Positions 63,751 to 64,000 of a stretch of DNA of 64,000 nt are shown piece by piece. Under the pieces are notes generated by a model that saw only the letters and a list, made by a program, of their open reading frames with translations, did not search any database and had not been told where the DNA came from. The stretch is from Haloarcula marina (lineage in GTDB: Archaea > Halobacteriota > Halobacteria > Halobacteriales > Haloarculaceae), in NCBI RefSeq assembly GCF_024218775.1, contig NZ_CP100404.1, forward strand, positions 620,001 to 684,000, written 5' to 3'. Position 1 is the stretch's first letter. Each line of letters starts with the position of its first letter. The position numbers were made by a program, and so were the translations under genes.

Positions 63751-64000
63751 ATGAATCGGTCGCTCGCGCTCGCGTTGGCGGCCCTCCTGCTCTGCTCTCC
63801 GGTTGCGGCCGGGAGCGACGGGTTCGTTTCGCACGCGCGCGAGCAGCGGTGGGACACTTCGGCGTCCCTCACGTCCGGCGGGACGCCGGGGTTCGAACTG
63901 GAAGACGTCGACACGGACCTGCAGGTCGGCGAGGACGGCACCCTCTCGCTGGACATCGAGAATTACAATCTGGGCAACCTCACGGACGCGACGGTGGTCC
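63751..64000 (+). CDS. Secreted surface-type protein, 5' part only
   Basis: The window ends inside this gene; 83 residues are visible. The N-terminus MNRSLALALAALLLCSPVAA is a clear Sec signal peptide with cleavage expected after the Ala-Ala-Gly region. The mature start includes GTPGFELEDVDTDLQVGEDG and LSLDIENYNLGNLTDATVV, a beta-rich pattern like COG1361 S-layer-related or CARDB-like domains. Such proteins often accompany RND-type exporters in haloarchaea, but the neighbour is out of view. Confidence 0.65.
   Translation, partial: MNRSLALALAALLLCSPVAAGSDGFVSHAREQRWDTSASLTSGGTPGFELEDVDTDLQVGEDGTLSLDIENYNLGNLTDATVV

Overview
The window is haloarchaeal chromosome (class Halobacteria). It has very high GC with acidic proteins, a split RNA polymerase gene set (rpoH-rpoB2-rpoB1-rpoA1-rpoA2-nusA), archaeal aEF-2, aEF-1alpha, uS10, uS12 and uS7, a halobacterial transducer, a bacterio-opsin-activator type regulator and TATA-type promoters. 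It may belong to the Haloarculaceae, but the sequence alone cannot settle the genus. No rRNA, CRISPR array or intact insertion sequence was seen.

Layout. 1-9.0 kb holds housekeeping and hypothetical genes, mostly on the minus strand: aIF1, a MoxR/DUF58/transglutaminase operon, two F420-linked genes (a mer-like reductase and cofE), a phosphodiesterase and small regulators. 9.0-18.1 kb holds tRNA-Asp(GTC) and the RNA polymerase operon ending in nusA. 18.1-33.3 kb holds a chemotaxis-type transducer, rps12-rps7, an alpha-glucosidase, a biotin ECF transporter (bioY-ecfA-ecfT), aEF-2, an ACT-domain/homoserine dehydrogenase operon preceded by a 12-codon leader ORF, aEF-1alpha, rps10 and tRNA-Ala(CGC).

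33.3-48.7 kb is an integrated element of about 15.4 kb inserted at the 3' end of tRNA-Ala. It is bounded by perfect 36-bp direct repeats (attL 33275-33310, attR 48647-48682), and a tyrosine integrase lies just inside attR. Its base composition is visibly lower in GC. Its backbone carries small Zn-finger and regulatory genes, a five-gene overlapping operon with a SWIM finger, a P-loop ATPase with a possible origin-like region, an isolated clamp-loader-like helical protein and a PadR regulator. Embedded in it is a defence cassette: McrC, McrB, a third protein of unknown family and a SPPY-type DNA methyltransferase. This cassette lies exactly between two imperfect 65-bp direct repeats. This is my best candidate for an undescribed system: an McrBC-like, methyltransferase-paired restriction module with a separate extra subunit, apparently moved as a unit.

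48.7-49.6 kb holds a decayed DUF433/DUF5615-type toxin-antitoxin pair. 49.6-58.4 kb is a catabolic island: a DUF1028 protein, a complete Dpp/Opp-type ABC importer with fused ATPases, an M20 amidase/hydantoinase-type hydrolase and an IclR regulator with palindromes upstream of its gene. 58.4-64 kb holds a spacer, a DUF7344 regulator, a 1273-residue multi-PAS/GAF bacterio-opsin-activator protein and the start of a secreted protein that runs off the window.
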